A stretch of 64,000 bases of DNA from Flavobacterium sp. SUN046 (lineage in GTDB: Bacteria > Bacteroidota > Bacteroidia > Flavobacteriales > Flavobacteriaceae): positions 186,001-250,000 of the forward strand of contig NZ_JAPQNT010000002.1 of NCBI RefSeq assembly GCF_028867965.1, given 5' to 3'. The stretch's first letter is position 1. Each line of letters begins with the position of its first letter. Under the pieces are notes generated by a model that was not told where the DNA came from, searched no databases, and worked only from the letters and a program-made list of their open reading frames with translations. Both the position numbers and the translations under genes were made by a program. Positions 35,255 through 43,764 of the stretch are shown here, piece after piece.

Positions 35255-35896
35255 TTATTTATTTAAGTTGTTGTGTGAACCATCACAATTTGGCATTCGT
35301 TTGGATAATCCGCAAATGCAATCATTAAAACCTTTTCGGTTAAGAATTCTTTGGGTGTAATTTTCGATTCTTAATACACGTGTTTTAGCTTGTTTAGCTT
35401 CCGAAAAGTAAATGTTATAGGCACGTTGTCTTCCGGGTGTTAATGACTCGAATGCAGTTTTAAATTCTGAATCTTGATTTAATTTATTTTGAAGTTCTTC
35501 TACAAATAGTACTTCCGAACTCAACTTTTTAACCACTTTTAATCCAGCTTTTTCAATTTCAATAGCTTCATAAATGTATGTTTTTAAAATTTGTTCAAGT
35601 TCAATTATTTCGGAAACACTTTTAAACTTTATATAACGAACCGATTGTGAATTTGCTCCAGGAGAAATCAAAACCGAATTTGCGTCATTCAATAAAACAC
35701 CTTTAAAGAAACTCAAAGCGCAATAATCTTTGAATCTACCCAACATTAATACATTGTTTTTTTTGAAAGTGTAACACGGACAATCCCATTTTATTTCTTC
35801 TGTAAGTTGGCAATCCAGAACAATTCTTCGCAATTGCGTTAGTTCTTTCTGCCATTTTTCTGAAGATTCTAAAAAGGTAGCAACATTTGGGTTCAT
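35255..35896 (-). CDS. DUF1801-YdeI/OmdA protein with C-terminal CDGSH iron-sulfur motif
   Basis: Residues about 15-125 are a DUF1801 (YdhG-like) domain (EIKWDCPCYTFKKN ... LMLGRFKDYCALSFFKG). Residues about 140-185 match the YdeI/OmdA C-terminal region (FESLTPGRQRAYNIYFSEAK). The last 25 residues contain CICGLSKRMPNCDGSH (193-208), an exact C-x-C-x2-S-x3-P-x-C-D-G-S-H signature of [2Fe-2S] CDGSH proteins. The combination suggests a redox or iron-linked role for a small-molecule-binding domain. Start 8 bases before the pterin dehydratase gene, so probably co-transcribed. Confidence 0.85.
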   Translation of the reverse strand: MNPNVATFLESSEKWQKELTQLRRIVLDCQLTEEIKWDCPCYTFKKNNVLMLGRFKDYCALSFFKGVLLNDANSVLISPGANSQSVRYIKFKSVSEIIELEQILKTYIYEAIEIEKAGLKVVKKLSSEVLFVEELQNKLNQDSEFKTAFESLTPGRQRAYNIYFSEAKQAKTRVLRIENYTQRILNRKGFNDCICGLSKRMPNCDGSHNNLNK

Positions 35897-35994
35897 ATTG
35901 TCTTTTATTGATACGTAAAGGTATTAAAAATGTGTAAGTTATAATGATTATATTTTTACATCAATTTTAAATCCTATTCAATTAAATTCCAATT

Positions 35995-36483
35995 TTATTT
36001 TAAATCGTTCAATAAACTATCTAAATAATTTAAAGTCATAGTAAATCCGCCTTGAAAACCCATTTCTATCATTTTTTCCATTCGTTCAACCGATTCATTG
36101 TAAATAACAATGTTAACTGTTGTTATTCCGTTTTGTTCGCTAAAATTAAAACTCCAATCAGAGCCCGGTAACTCCGGATTTTCATCTTTATCGGCAAAAG
36201 AATTATACATTTTGAAATTCGTTTTCGGATGAATTGCAGAATATTTTTGAAGTGACCAAAACTCTTGACCTTCAGGACTAACCATTGCATAAAATCGTCG
36301 TCCGCCATCTTCAAAATTCATAATCTTTGTTCGTGATTCCCAAGGTTTAGGCGCCCACCATTGATCAAGAATTTCTTGTGTTGTAAAAGCATCCCAAACT
36401 AAGGAGTGATTGGCTGCAAATTCTCGAGTTATATGAACTATTTTGGTTTCTTTATTTACTGTAAAATCAAATGTTAAATCCAT
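35995..36483 (-). CDS. SRPBCC/AHSA1-type START-like domain protein
   Basis: 162 residues. [53 protein letters not shown] and a C-terminal [20 protein letters not shown] are typical of activator-of-Hsp90 (Aha1)-like SRPBCC proteins. It starts one base from the stop of the ArsR-type gene, forming the widespread ArsR/SRPBCC pair. Hydrophobic ligand unknown. Confidence 0.92.
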   Translation of the reverse strand: MDLTFDFTVNKETKIVHITREFAANHSLVWDAFTTQEILDQWWAPKPWESRTKIMNFEDGGRRFYAMVSPEGQEFWSLQKYSAIHPKTNFKMYNSFADKDENPELPGSDWSFNFSEQNGITTVNIVIYNESVERMEKMIEMGFQGGFTMTLNYLDSLLNDLK

Positions 36484-36484
36484 T

Positions 36485-36808
36485 TTATTTTTCTTTTTTT
36501 AAGGTTTCTAATATTGTATCTAATTCGTTAAATTTATTTTCCCAAATGGTTCTAAATTGTTGCAACCATTTATCTAATTCTTGCATTTTTGAAGCTTCTA
36601 ACTGGTAATATATTTCTCTTCCATTTTGTTTTTGACCCACTAATTCGCATTCGGTTAGTATTTTTAAATGTTTTGAAATCGCTTGTCTTGAAGTATCAAA
36701 ATGTTCAGCAATAGCATTAGGCGTCATGGCTTGAAGTGCAATTATACTAATTATTGCTCTACGAGTTGGATCTGCAATGGCTTGATAAATATCTCTTCGT
36801 ACTTCCAT
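36485..36808 (-). CDS. ArsR-family transcriptional regulator
   Basis: 107 residues with a winged helix-turn-helix: [39 protein letters not shown] (recognition helix) and the wing GREIYYQLE. It lacks the ELCVCD-type metal site, as in ArsR regulators paired with SRPBCC proteins. An inverted repeat on its own promoter (36831-36848) suggests autoregulation. Confidence 0.95.
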   Translation of the reverse strand: MEVRRDIYQAIADPTRRAIISIIALQAMTPNAIAEHFDTSRQAISKHLKILTECELVGQKQNGREIYYQLEASKMQELDKWLQQFRTIWENKFNELDTILETLKKEK

Positions 36809-36830
36809 AAGTTAATCTGCTACTATATGG

Positions 36831-36865
36831 TTGCAAATATATGTGCAATTATTTGGTTGCGCAAA
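36831..36865 (-). promoter_or_regulatory. ArsR/SRPBCC promoter with overlapping palindromic operator
   Basis: On the minus strand TTTG (36862-36865), a 20-base spacer and TATATTTG (36834-36841) give a full flavobacterial promoter, about 25 bases before the ATG. An imperfect palindrome TTGCAAATATATGTGCAA (36831-36848) covers the -7 box, and a second, TTGCGCAA (36857-36864), covers the -33 element, so a bound ArsR dimer would block polymerase. Confidence 0.72.
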
Positions 36866-36930
36866 TTTATTTTGGTTTTTTTGTTTTTATTACTTAGCTA
36901 TTTGGTATGCTAATTATGTTTAAAATCCAA

Positions 36931-37704
36931 CTACGGAGCAACAATTGCTAATGGTATAACATACCTACAATTTACATTTTTTCCATTTTGAATTGCTGGA
37001 ATGAATTTATCATTGGCAAACTTTTGATTGAAAACTTTAATAAGTTCCATATCGTATTCAAAATAGCCGCAACTACTTGAATTTGAAGTAAAAGCAATTT
37101 GACCATTTTTAGTAATTACAAATTGAATTGCAGTTCTCAATTGCTGATTTCCAATTTCTCTTAGTTCTGGAACTTCGTAATTGTTGGCCAATTTCTTTCG
37201 GATGAAGTTAAAAGTGCAAGTTTTTTCGTCTGGTGTGCCTTTACACGATTCATATATTGGTTGTATTTCAATACCATTATCGTTTACGGATAAAACCAAA
37301 TTGTTTTCTGAAACTACTTTTTCGTCGACTCTTTTAGAAGTAAATAATGCATAAAGATTATCAACTGTTTTTAAACGAGTTACCATATATCTATCAAGTA
37401 AAACGTACTGAATTTTAGATTCTGGAGCCGAATACGACTTCGCAGCATTTCTACTTAACTGATAATAAAATCCCATTAGTTTTGAAAACTTTACACCATT
37501 TATAGAATCATTAATGGATTTGAATTCCTGTTGATTAATTTCTTTTAAATAGTTTTCAAGTTCATCAAAAATCCTATCTTGACTATCCACATACTCAATT
37601 AGTTTTTGGTTTTTGGTTTCTTTAATTTCTTTTTTGATGGCATTGGTTTGCGCCATACTAAAGAATGCAGTTAAGAGAAATAAAACGATAAGTTTTGTTG
37701 TCAT
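36931..37704 (-). CDS. Secreted protein with TonB C-terminal-like domain
   Basis: The ATG at 37704 begins a Sec signal peptide (MTTKLIVLFLLTAFFSMAQ). The last 70 residues (QLRTAIQFVITKNGQIAFT ... NDKFIPAIQNGKNVNCRYVIPLAI) resemble the TonB C-terminal fold without an N-terminal membrane anchor or Pro-rich linker, so it is not a classical TonB. The rest (about 25-190) is unrecognised. It follows the membrane protein gene at 37760 with a 55-base gap. Confidence 0.72.
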   Translation of the reverse strand: MTTKLIVLFLLTAFFSMAQTNAIKKEIKETKNQKLIEYVDSQDRIFDELENYLKEINQQEFKSINDSINGVKFSKLMGFYYQLSRNAAKSYSAPESKIQYVLLDRYMVTRLKTVDNLYALFTSKRVDEKVVSENNLVLSVNDNGIEIQPIYESCKGTPDEKTCTFNFIRKKLANNYEVPELREIGNQQLRTAIQFVITKNGQIAFTSNSSSCGYFEYDMELIKVFNQKFANDKFIPAIQNGKNVNCRYVIPLAIVAP

Positions 37705-37759
37705 ATAAGAATTTTTGAAGACATTTTTTAATATTTTAAAGTGGCAGTTAAGTTCTATT

Positions 37760-38365
37760 CTAAGCAAGTCCTATTTTTTCTTTAGCGTCAATAGACACAT
37801 TTACATTTGCCGAACATAACGAGATAAGTTTATTCATAAAGTCATTTAGTTCAGACGCAACAAATGAATTTCTTTTAATTGTTATTGAGGATTTATTATC
37901 AAATATTAAAACAAAGTAGTTTCCCACTGAATGAAAAGTTATTGCTTTTAATTCATAAATATCTCTCACAGTAGTTTCATTTTTAAAATAAAGAAGCCTG
38001 TTTTCTTCAATCTTAAGTAGTATTTTTTGATATTTCATTTCGAGGTACGATTCTAGAATTATAATTATTCCGAATAATACTATAATGATAACCAGATAAA
38101 GATTGGTGAAACTATTTAAAAACAATTCTCTTATTAGAAGGAAAATAATAAAATAAAAATAAAAATTTAAGTTTATCTTTTTCACTCGTAAACCATTTTC
38201 AAAAGCACTATTAATTTTTATAGATTTCATTATAGAATAATACCTGTAAATCCCAAAAGCAATTAAAATGATACTAAAAAATTGAGGCATATAATTCTTC
38301 TCAATTACAAACCAAAGTAAAATTAAAGTGCCAATATTTAATAATAGATTGAAAATTCTTTTCAT
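37760..38365 (-). CDS. Membrane protein of unknown function
   Basis: 201 residues with about four transmembrane helices (about 5-25, 28-45, 70-90, 92-110) and a C-terminal soluble domain (about 115-195) made of short beta strands (LYFKNETTVRDIYELKAI, then FHSVGNYFVLIFDNKSSI), reminiscent of a PH-like domain. No family recognised. It precedes the secreted TonB-C-like gene on the same strand. Confidence 0.7.
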   Translation of the reverse strand: MKRIFNLLLNIGTLILLWFVIEKNYMPQFFSIILIAFGIYRYYSIMKSIKINSAFENGLRVKKINLNFYFYFIIFLLIRELFLNSFTNLYLVIIIVLFGIIIILESYLEMKYQKILLKIEENRLLYFKNETTVRDIYELKAITFHSVGNYFVLIFDNKSSITIKRNSFVASELNDFMNKLISLCSANVNVSIDAKEKIGLA

Positions 38366-38502
38366 TTATTTAGTTTTCGAAAGTAAATTTATAAAAAAAC
38401 TGCAACTTTATTTTGTGTTTTTGAAAGTATGTAGGTATTTAAATAAGCAATATTAATATTATTTACTCGTTAATTATAAAAAAACAATTTAAAATTCTTA
38501 GA

Positions 38503-39387
38503 ATGAAAAAAACATTTATATTTGTAATTACCTCTATAGTATTAGTTTCTTGTACTACACAAAGTTTGAGTCCTTTAGCAACTCCTTCTGCACCTGTATT
38601 TAATGGTTATACAATTAATACCTCCTCATCATATGTAAATAATCCCTCAGTCATTATATCACAAACATTAATAACTGGAAATTTACAAAACGATAAGTTT
38701 TTTTCTGAATCTGAGGAGTTTTTTAATCAAGGAGTAAGTCAAGGTGTTACTACTTCACAAAATTATTTTTATGTAAATAATCTTTTAGATTATCATATTA
38801 CAGATACTGGAATAGTTTACTATTTTTATGATGCAAGTGGTCAATTAATAGGAGCGACAAAAGGAAACCTATATGAAAGATATATTTACAATGCCAATAA
38901 TATTGTTTATTGTGAAAAAATTAATTTACCTTACAATAATCCTAATGCTCAAGTTTATTCTAGAAGAATATTGCAGTTTGATGCTAATGGAGAAGTAATT
39001 ACAGCAGGAAAAGATGCTAATTTTGACGGTATTATGGAGGATATTAATTATTTCACGTACTCAAACGATGATTTAATGTCGATTTCCTATTATGATGGAA
39101 CTATTCAAACTTTTGATTATACAAATGTAATTGATAATTTTAATATCATAACAGAAAACTCATACGGAAAGAAAGTATTGCGTCTAACTTGTGCTGATAG
39201 TTTTTGTAATCTCAATTATTATTTAAATTTTTCAAAACATATTCTCACACAAAACTTTCCTTTAGCTAATTATCAGGTTTTGCCAACAACTTATTACGCT
39301 ACAAAAATAGAGACACAATTTTACAACAATCCAAATCTGCTTTATCAAGGAGTTACTACCACAACTACTCAGTTTTATTTTAATTGA
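38503..39387 (+). CDS. Lipoprotein of unknown function
   Basis: 294 residues with lipobox VSCTTQ at residues 15-20. It is rich in Asn, Tyr and Thr, and the middle part (FYDASGQLIGATKG, FDANGEVITAGKD, YSNDDLMSISYYDG) resembles repeats seen in YD-repeat-like secreted lipoproteins. No enzymatic motif. It is divergent from the genes on its left; a GACC-type palindrome lies between it and clpB. Confidence 0.7.
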   Translation: MKKTFIFVITSIVLVSCTTQSLSPLATPSAPVFNGYTINTSSSYVNNPSVIISQTLITGNLQNDKFFSESEEFFNQGVSQGVTTSQNYFYVNNLLDYHITDTGIVYYFYDASGQLIGATKGNLYERYIYNANNIVYCEKINLPYNNPNAQVYSRRILQFDANGEVITAGKDANFDGIMEDINYFTYSNDDLMSISYYDGTIQTFDYTNVIDNFNIITENSYGKKVLRLTCADSFCNLNYYLNFSKHILTQNFPLANYQVLPTTYYATKIETQFYNNPNLLYQGVTTTTTQFYFN

Positions 39388-39548
39388 TTTGTGTGACAAT
39401 AAATATTTAATTGTTTCATTATGAATTTAATGAGAAAATAATTTTATCTAACTTATTACTTTAAAGTTAAGTTCTTAATTAGATTTCTAAAGAATTACAA
39501 ATGAAGTAGAATTATATCTTGTAGTATATGCAATAAGTTGCATTAAAA

Positions 39549-39580
39549 AGACCAAACAGGTTTTAAAACCTGTCTGGTCT
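39549..39580. repeat. 32-bp near-perfect palindrome (GACC...GGTC)
   Basis: AGACCAAACAGGTTTT and AAAACCTGTCTGGTCT are inverted copies with one mismatched pair. I recall palindromes of this AACAGGTTTTAAAACCTG design as dispersed in Bacteroidota genomes. It lies between two convergent genes and may help to end transcription of either. Confidence 0.72.
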
Positions 39581-39612
39581 AATCAATTAAATCCAAATCT
39601 AATTAACAACTA

Positions 39613-42222
39613 TCAATCAGTAATCAATTCCTCACTTTGATTTCTAAACACCAATTGGCCATCAAAACAATCTAACAAAATAATACTATCAGTAGTTACT
39701 TTACCAGCTAAAATCTCTTTAGAAAGTTGGTTTAATACTTCTCTTTGAATTACTCGTTTCACTGGTCGTGCACCAAATTGTGGGTCGTAGCCTTTTTGTG
39801 CTAAATAATCAATCGCTTCTGGAGTTGCATCCATCGTGATGTTTTGTTGCGCTAACATTTTAGTTACACTTTTCAATTGAATACCTACAATTTGTTTGAT
39901 ATTCGCACTTGTCAATGGCGTGAACATAACAATCTCGTCAATTCTATTTATAAACTCAGGACGAACGGTTTGTTTCAATAAACCCAAAACTTCTACTTTG
40001 GCAGCTTCTGTTGCAGCTTCTACAGAACCTTTGAGGTTTTCAAATTTCTCTTGTATAATAGCACTTCCCATATTGGAAGTCATAATGATGATTGTGTTTT
40101 TGAAATCGGCTGTTCTACCTTTGTTGTCCGTCAATCGTCCTTCATCCAAAACTTGTAACAAAATATTAAATGTATCTGGATGCGCTTTCTCGATTTCGTC
40201 TAATAAAATCACAGAATATGGTTTTCTTCTTACAGCCTCGGTCAATTGTCCGCCTTCGTCGTAACCTACATATCCTGGAGGCGCACCAACCAAACGACTT
40301 ACCGAATGACGTTCTTGATATTCGCTCATATCAATACGAGTCATGGCATTTTCATCATCGAATAAATATTCGGCTAATGCTTTGGCTAATTCGGTTTTAC
40401 CAACTCCAGTAGTTCCTAAAAATAAGAACGTTCCAATTGGTTTTTTCATGTCTTGCAATCCAGCACGACTTCTACGAACAGCATCACTAATGGCTTCAAT
40501 AGCTTCTTCTTGACCTACAACTCTTTGGTGCAATTCGTCTTCGAGTTTTAGGAGTTTTTCGCGTTCGCCTTGCAGCATTTTCATCACTGGAACACCAGTC
40601 CATTTGGCAACCACTTCGGCAATATCTTCACGAGTTACTTCTTCTTTGATTAAGGAAGTTCCGTCTTGATTTTCTTGTAATTGAATTTGCAATGCATCCA
40701 AACGTTCTTGTGCATTTTTGATTTTTCCATAACGAAGTTCGGCTACTTTTCCGTAATCGCCATTGCGTTCGGCTTGTTCGGCTTCAATTTTGAAATCTTC
40801 AATTTCTTGTTTTATATTTTGAATGTTATCTACAACGTCTTTTTCAGATTTCCATTTGGTATAAATCTCGTTTCGATCTTCTTTTAAATTTGCCAAATCC
40901 ATTCCCAAACCTTTCAGTTTGCTTTCGTCATTCTCTCTTTTTATGGCTTCAATTTCGATTTCCAATTGCATGATTTTTCGATCCAAAACATCTAATTCTT
41001 CAGGTTTTGAATTGATTTCCATACGCAATTTAGAAGCCGCTTCGTCCATTAAATCAATAGCTTTATCTGGAAGAAATCGATTGGTAATATAACGTTGTGA
41101 AAGTTCGACAGCAGCAATAATAGCATCATCTTTGATTCGTACTTTGTGGTGCGTTTCATATTTTTCTTTAATACCACGCAAAATCGAAATGGCACTTTCG
41201 GTATCAGGTTCATCAACCATTACTTTTTGAAAACGTCTTTCAAGTGCTTTGTCTTTTTCAAAATACTTTTGGTATTCGTCTAAAGTTGTGGCACCAATTG
41301 CGCGTAGTTCTCCACGAGCCAAAGCTGGTTTTAAAATGTTGGCTGCATCCATTGCGCCATCGCCACCGCCAGCACCAACTAACGTATGAATTTCGTCAAT
41401 AAAAAGTACGATATCACCATCAGCAGATGTTACTTCTTTTACAACCGATTTTAGTCGTTCTTCAAATTCGCCTTTGTATTTTGCGCCGGCAATCAATGCG
41501 CCCATATCAAGTGAATAAACGATTTTATCTTTCAAGTTTTCAGGAACATCGCCATCTACAATTCGATGTGCTAAACCTTCGGCAATGGCAGTTTTACCAA
41601 CTCCAGGTTCACCAACTAGCATCGGATTATTTTTGGTTCTACGTGTTAGAATTTGTAAAACTCTACGAATTTCTTCATCACGACCAATTACTGGATCAAG
41701 TTTGCCAAAGCGTGCTAATTCGTTGAGGTTTTTGGCGTATTTATTCAAAGAATTATACGTTTCTTCGGCAGAAGCAGAAGTTACTCTTTCGCCTTTTCGA
41801 ATTTCAGTAATTGCAGCTTCCAAACCTTTTTCGGTAACGCCTTGATCTTTTAAAATTTGAGCAATTTTGCTTTTTGATTTGAAAATAGCTAAGATTAAAT
41901 GTTCGATTGAAACGAATTCATCGTTCATTTTTTTGGCAATAATTTCAGATTCATTCAAAGCAGTAACCGCATCACGAGCGAATTGTAATTCGCCTCCAGA
42001 GACTTTTGGAAAACTCTGGATAGTGCTGTCAATAATTTTTTTGAAAAGTTCAACATTTACGTTTAGTTTTTTCAAAATAAATGGCGTTACATTTTCGTCA
42101 ACTTCTAGAATTCCTTTAAAAACATGTTCGTTTTCGACTTGTTGCTGTCCAAAACTTTGTGCAATTTGCTGTGCTTGTTGCAAAGCTTCTTGCGACTTAA
42201 TTGTGAATTTATTTATGTTCAT
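39613..42222 (-). CDS. clpB: ATP-dependent disaggregase ClpB
   Basis: About 869 residues. N-domain ([20 protein letters not shown]), first AAA+ domain with Walker A GEPGVGKT and Walker [16 protein letters not shown], the coiled-coil middle domain (about 410-525) that distinguishes ClpB from ClpA/C, and second AAA+ with [29 protein letters not shown] and a sensor arginine region near FGARPVKR. It works with DnaK to resolubilise aggregates. The ATG at 42222 is preferred to one three codons upstream. A palindromic repeat lies in the leader. Confidence 0.98.
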   Translation of the reverse strand: MNINKFTIKSQEALQQAQQIAQSFGQQQVENEHVFKGILEVDENVTPFILKKLNVNVELFKKIIDSTIQSFPKVSGGELQFARDAVTALNESEIIAKKMNDEFVSIEHLILAIFKSKSKIAQILKDQGVTEKGLEAAITEIRKGERVTSASAEETYNSLNKYAKNLNELARFGKLDPVIGRDEEIRRVLQILTRRTKNNPMLVGEPGVGKTAIAEGLAHRIVDGDVPENLKDKIVYSLDMGALIAGAKYKGEFEERLKSVVKEVTSADGDIVLFIDEIHTLVGAGGGDGAMDAANILKPALARGELRAIGATTLDEYQKYFEKDKALERRFQKVMVDEPDTESAISILRGIKEKYETHHKVRIKDDAIIAAVELSQRYITNRFLPDKAIDLMDEAASKLRMEINSKPEELDVLDRKIMQLEIEIEAIKRENDESKLKGLGMDLANLKEDRNEIYTKWKSEKDVVDNIQNIKQEIEDFKIEAEQAERNGDYGKVAELRYGKIKNAQERLDALQIQLQENQDGTSLIKEEVTREDIAEVVAKWTGVPVMKMLQGEREKLLKLEDELHQRVVGQEEAIEAISDAVRRSRAGLQDMKKPIGTFLFLGTTGVGKTELAKALAEYLFDDENAMTRIDMSEYQERHSVSRLVGAPPGYVGYDEGGQLTEAVRRKPYSVILLDEIEKAHPDTFNILLQVLDEGRLTDNKGRTADFKNTIIIMTSNMGSAIIQEKFENLKGSVEAATEAAKVEVLGLLKQTVRPEFINRIDEIVMFTPLTSANIKQIVGIQLKSVTKMLAQQNITMDATPEAIDYLAQKGYDPQFGARPVKRVIQREVLNQLSKEILAGKVTTDSIILLDCFDGQLVFRNQSEELITD

Positions 42223-42226
42223 TTTT

Positions 42227-42251
42227 GTCAATCTGAACTTGTTTCAGATTC
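42227..42251. repeat. Palindromic dispersed repeat in the clpB leader
   Basis: GTCAATCTGAACTTGTTTCA followed by GATTC contains AATCTGAA/TTCAGATT arms around a five-base loop. It starts with GTCA like the elements at 12723 and 56451 and lies four bases upstream of the clpB start, overlapping any ribosome-binding region. Confidence 0.65.
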
Positions 42252-42456
42252 GGTTTTATATTAGTTAATTTTAAATCGTTTTTGTCTTTCATTCAAATCG
42301 ACAATATATGTTCCAATACTAAATTTAGGACAAAATGACTGATTTAGAGTTGTAAATACTACTAAAGCTACGACAAATTGACTTATTAAATGACAAAACT
42401 TCTGATTATTTAATACTAAATTTTAAAATGTTTAGTTATGAATATAAATATTCTTT

Positions 42457-43317
42457 ATGAAGCGACTTTGTTTTTTATTATCATTTCTGATTTTGATAGG
42501 TTGTACAACGTCCAATACTAAAACTGAGCTAGATAAATTAGCTATTCTAGATGTAAAATTAAGTGTTCCAAAAGCAGGCGAGTGGATGGCTGAGCATCAT
42601 GAAGATGGACAAAGTTTTGAGAAATATGTGGCTAATAATCCAGTTACTATTTCTGATGCACAAAAAGTAATTTATATTCAACCAATTGGAAATTTTAATT
42701 ATGCTGAAAAAGAAATTGTTGTTTCAAGTGTTGCGTACATTAGTTTATTTTTCAAATTAAAAACCGTACTTTTAAATCCGATTTCAGAAAATGCAATTCC
42801 ATCAGACAAAAAAAGAATCAATAATGGAATTGAACAATTGGATGCAAGTTATATTAATAGTAAAATTTTACCGAATAAAATTCCGGCAGATGGAATTGTA
42901 ATAATGGCAATAACTGCTAAAGATTTGTATCCTAGTGAAGATTGGAATTATGTTTTTGGGTTGGCTAATTATGATAAACGAACAGGAATTTCATCATTTA
43001 ATAGGTTTGTAGAAAACGGCGACTATGAACTTTGTTTAAATAGAACTATCAAAACTGCAGTTCATGAAATTGGTCACATGTTTTCGATGAATCATTGCAA
43101 ACACGCCGTTTGTTTGATGAATGGAGTTAATCATTTGCCGGAATCTGACACAAAACCTAATGCATTGTGCTCGGATTGTTTGAAGAAATTATCTTGGAAT
43201 TTAAAATTTGATAATAAAAATAGGCTTGAAAATTTGATTATATTTTTAAAAAAGCATCATTTTAATGCTGATGCGGCAATTTTGCAACAACAATTAAGTT
43301 TATTAAAAGAAAAGTAA
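42457..43317 (+). CDS. Archaemetzincin-like zinc protease lipoprotein
   Basis: A lipobox in LIGCTTSN (residue 16 Cys) makes it a lipoprotein, whereas characterised archaemetzincins are cytoplasmic. The motif HEIGHMFSMNHCKHAVCLMN at 203-222 followed by CSDC reproduces the archaemetzincin pattern HExxHxxGxxxC...CxM...CxxC, but the third-ligand-adjacent Gly is Ser. His203, His207 and the following His213 could bind zinc, and the four Cys a second zinc. It is followed by a two-gene run with YtxJ one base on. Confidence 0.87.
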   Translation: MKRLCFLLSFLILIGCTTSNTKTELDKLAILDVKLSVPKAGEWMAEHHEDGQSFEKYVANNPVTISDAQKVIYIQPIGNFNYAEKEIVVSSVAYISLFFKLKTVLLNPISENAIPSDKKRINNGIEQLDASYINSKILPNKIPADGIVIMAITAKDLYPSEDWNYVFGLANYDKRTGISSFNRFVENGDYELCLNRTIKTAVHEIGHMFSMNHCKHAVCLMNGVNHLPESDTKPNALCSDCLKKLSWNLKFDNKNRLENLIIFLKKHHFNADAAILQQQLSLLKEK

Positions 43318-43318
43318 T

Positions 43319-43705
43319 ATGGGTTTTTTAGACAAAATATTTGGTTCTTCAGAAGAAGAAAATACAACTCCAAAGATAAATTGGACGCCACTTACCGATT
43401 TAGGTCAATTGAACGAAATAATAAACGAATCAGTTTCAAAACCTGTTGCTATTTTTAAACACAGTACGCGTTGCAGTGTGAGCAGAATGGCACTACGTCA
43501 ATTTGAAAGTGAGTTTAATTTAACAGAAAAAGTTACACCTTATTTTCTAGATTTATTAGAACATCGAGATATTTCTAATGAAATTGCTAGCCGTTTTGGA
43601 GTAGAGCACCAATCGCCACAATTGCTGTTGATTCGTAATGGAAAATCAATTTATGATGCCTCACACAGCAGTATTGATGTTGAGGATTTGGATAGATATC
43701 TTTAA
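43319..43705 (+). CDS. ytxJ: Bacillithiol-system redox-active protein YtxJ
   Basis: 128 residues. The thioredoxin-like fold has the single active Cys in FKHSTRCSVSRMALRQFE and the cis-Pro region HQSPQLLLIRNG. Family members act as bacilliredoxins of the bacillithiol pathway, common in Bacteroidota. It starts one base after the archaemetzincin-like gene, so the two are probably co-translated. Terminator follows. Confidence 0.95.
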   Translation: MGFLDKIFGSSEEENTTPKINWTPLTDLGQLNEIINESVSKPVAIFKHSTRCSVSRMALRQFESEFNLTEKVTPYFLDLLEHRDISNEIASRFGVEHQSPQLLLIRNGKSIYDASHSSIDVEDLDRYL

Positions 43706-43706
43706 A

Positions 43707-43747
43707 AAAGAAGTGCATTTATAATATTCTAAATACACTTCTTTTTA
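43707..43747. terminator. Terminator between ytxJ and a convergent oxidoreductase gene
   Basis: AAAGAAGTGCATTTA and TAAATACACTTCTTT form a long stem with one mismatch, an eight-base loop and flanking T/A runs. Confidence 0.85.
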
Positions 43748-43764
43748 CTTAATTTATATTAATT

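Noticed and set aside
41867..42268. Open frame on the plus strand opposite clpB
   Set aside because: It is an antisense shadow of the highly conserved clpB coding sequence, Cys/Phe/Ser-rich and with no recognisable domain.
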